From: Fidelibacterota bacterium
GTDB taxonomy: Bacteria; Marinisomatota; Marinisomatia; SCGC-AAA003-L08; TMED6
Direction: 5' to 3'
NCBI GenBank assembly: GCA_014239355.1
Contig: JAAZYZ010000093.1
Coordinates: forward strand, 1 to 5,915
Length of the DNA stretch: 5,915 nucleotides
In this document: positions 5,858 through 5,915 of the stretch, piece by piece
Layout of the letters: each line of letters begins with the position of its first letter
How positions within the stretch are numbered: position 1 is the stretch's first letter
The notes under the pieces: generated by a model
Seen by the model: the letters and a program-made list of their open reading frames with translations, nothing else
Database searches by the model: none
What the model was told of the DNA's origin: nothing
Translations under genes and position numbers: made by a program

Positions 5858-5915
5858 AAAAACGTAAATGGAAGGTTGAAATTTCTGGTGATATGTTTAT
5901 TGCAACTAGCTCAGA
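5856..5915 (-). CDS. C-terminal end of an unidentified upstream gene (partial)
   Basis: The minus-strand frame entering from the window edge reads SELVAINISPEISTFHLRF and stops at TGA (5858-5856), twelve bases before pilT. Its spacing and AT-ending codons match the operon, so it is plausibly the last 19 codons of the gene before pilT. The peptide does not match an end I recognise; pilB, the usual partner, is not evident from it. A frame on the plus strand (from 5830) and another on the minus strand are also open across this short stretch, so the assignment is weak. Confidence 0.3.
   Translation of the reverse strand, partial: SELVAINISPEISTFHLRF

Noticed and set aside
5830..5915. Plus-strand open frame starting at ATG 5830
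   Set aside because: It has no ribosome binding site, overlaps the pilT start by 14 bases and opposes every other gene. Too short to judge, so it is mentioned only as an alternative.

Overview
The window carries one tightly packed gene block, entirely on the minus strand, read from right to left. It encodes a large part of a type IV pilus machine. In transcription order it holds: the last 19 codons of an unidentified gene (5856-5915), the retraction ATPase PilT (4785-5843), a PilV/GspI-like minor prepilin (4313-4777), a PilW/GspJ-like minor prepilin (3729-4304), a very large PilX/GspK-like protein (1713-3722), the actin-like cytoplasmic protein PilM (657-1694), its inner-membrane partner PilN (52-651), and the first 12 codons of a probable PilO (1-36). 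Gaps between genes are only 5 to 18 bases. No promoter or convincing terminator is visible, so this is the inside of a longer operon.

How the parts work together: PilM sits on the cytoplasmic face and binds the short N-terminal tail of PilN. PilN and PilO form the periplasmic alignment complex that links the cytoplasmic motor to the outer-membrane secretin. PilT is the hexameric motor that depolymerises the pilus. The three prepilin-like proteins would form the initiating, tip-located complex of the fibre. The large PilX-like protein, with a roughly 600-residue cysteine-bearing exported region, is the best candidate for the surface-exposed tip component. The extension ATPase PilB, platform protein PilC, secretin PilQ, prepilin peptidase and major pilin are not in the window. 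The order of the last six genes (I-like, J-like, K-like, then M, N, O) parallels gspI-J-K-L-M of type II secretion, but with the GspL equivalent split into PilM plus PilN.

Organism: a Gram-negative (PilM/N/O-type, diderm) bacterium with strongly AT-rich DNA, AT-ending codons, the standard bacterial stop codons and mostly weak or absent Shine-Dalgarno sequences. The combination of a large PilX-like protein with the C-terminal 'YHYD...PPPFYP' pattern and SD-poor leaders points tentatively to the Fibrobacterota-Chlorobiota-Bacteroidota side of the tree, for instance an AT-rich marine lineage such as Marinimicrobia. This placement is a guess and is not proved by the sequence.

No RNA genes, insertion sequences, CRISPR arrays, attachment sites or long repeats were seen. 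There is no gene-free stretch longer than 18 bases except for the unresolved right-hand end. The system is a recognisable type IV pilus. The less ordinary parts are the PilX-like exodomain, the altered nucleotide-binding motif and acidic insertion of PilM, and the operon arrangement.
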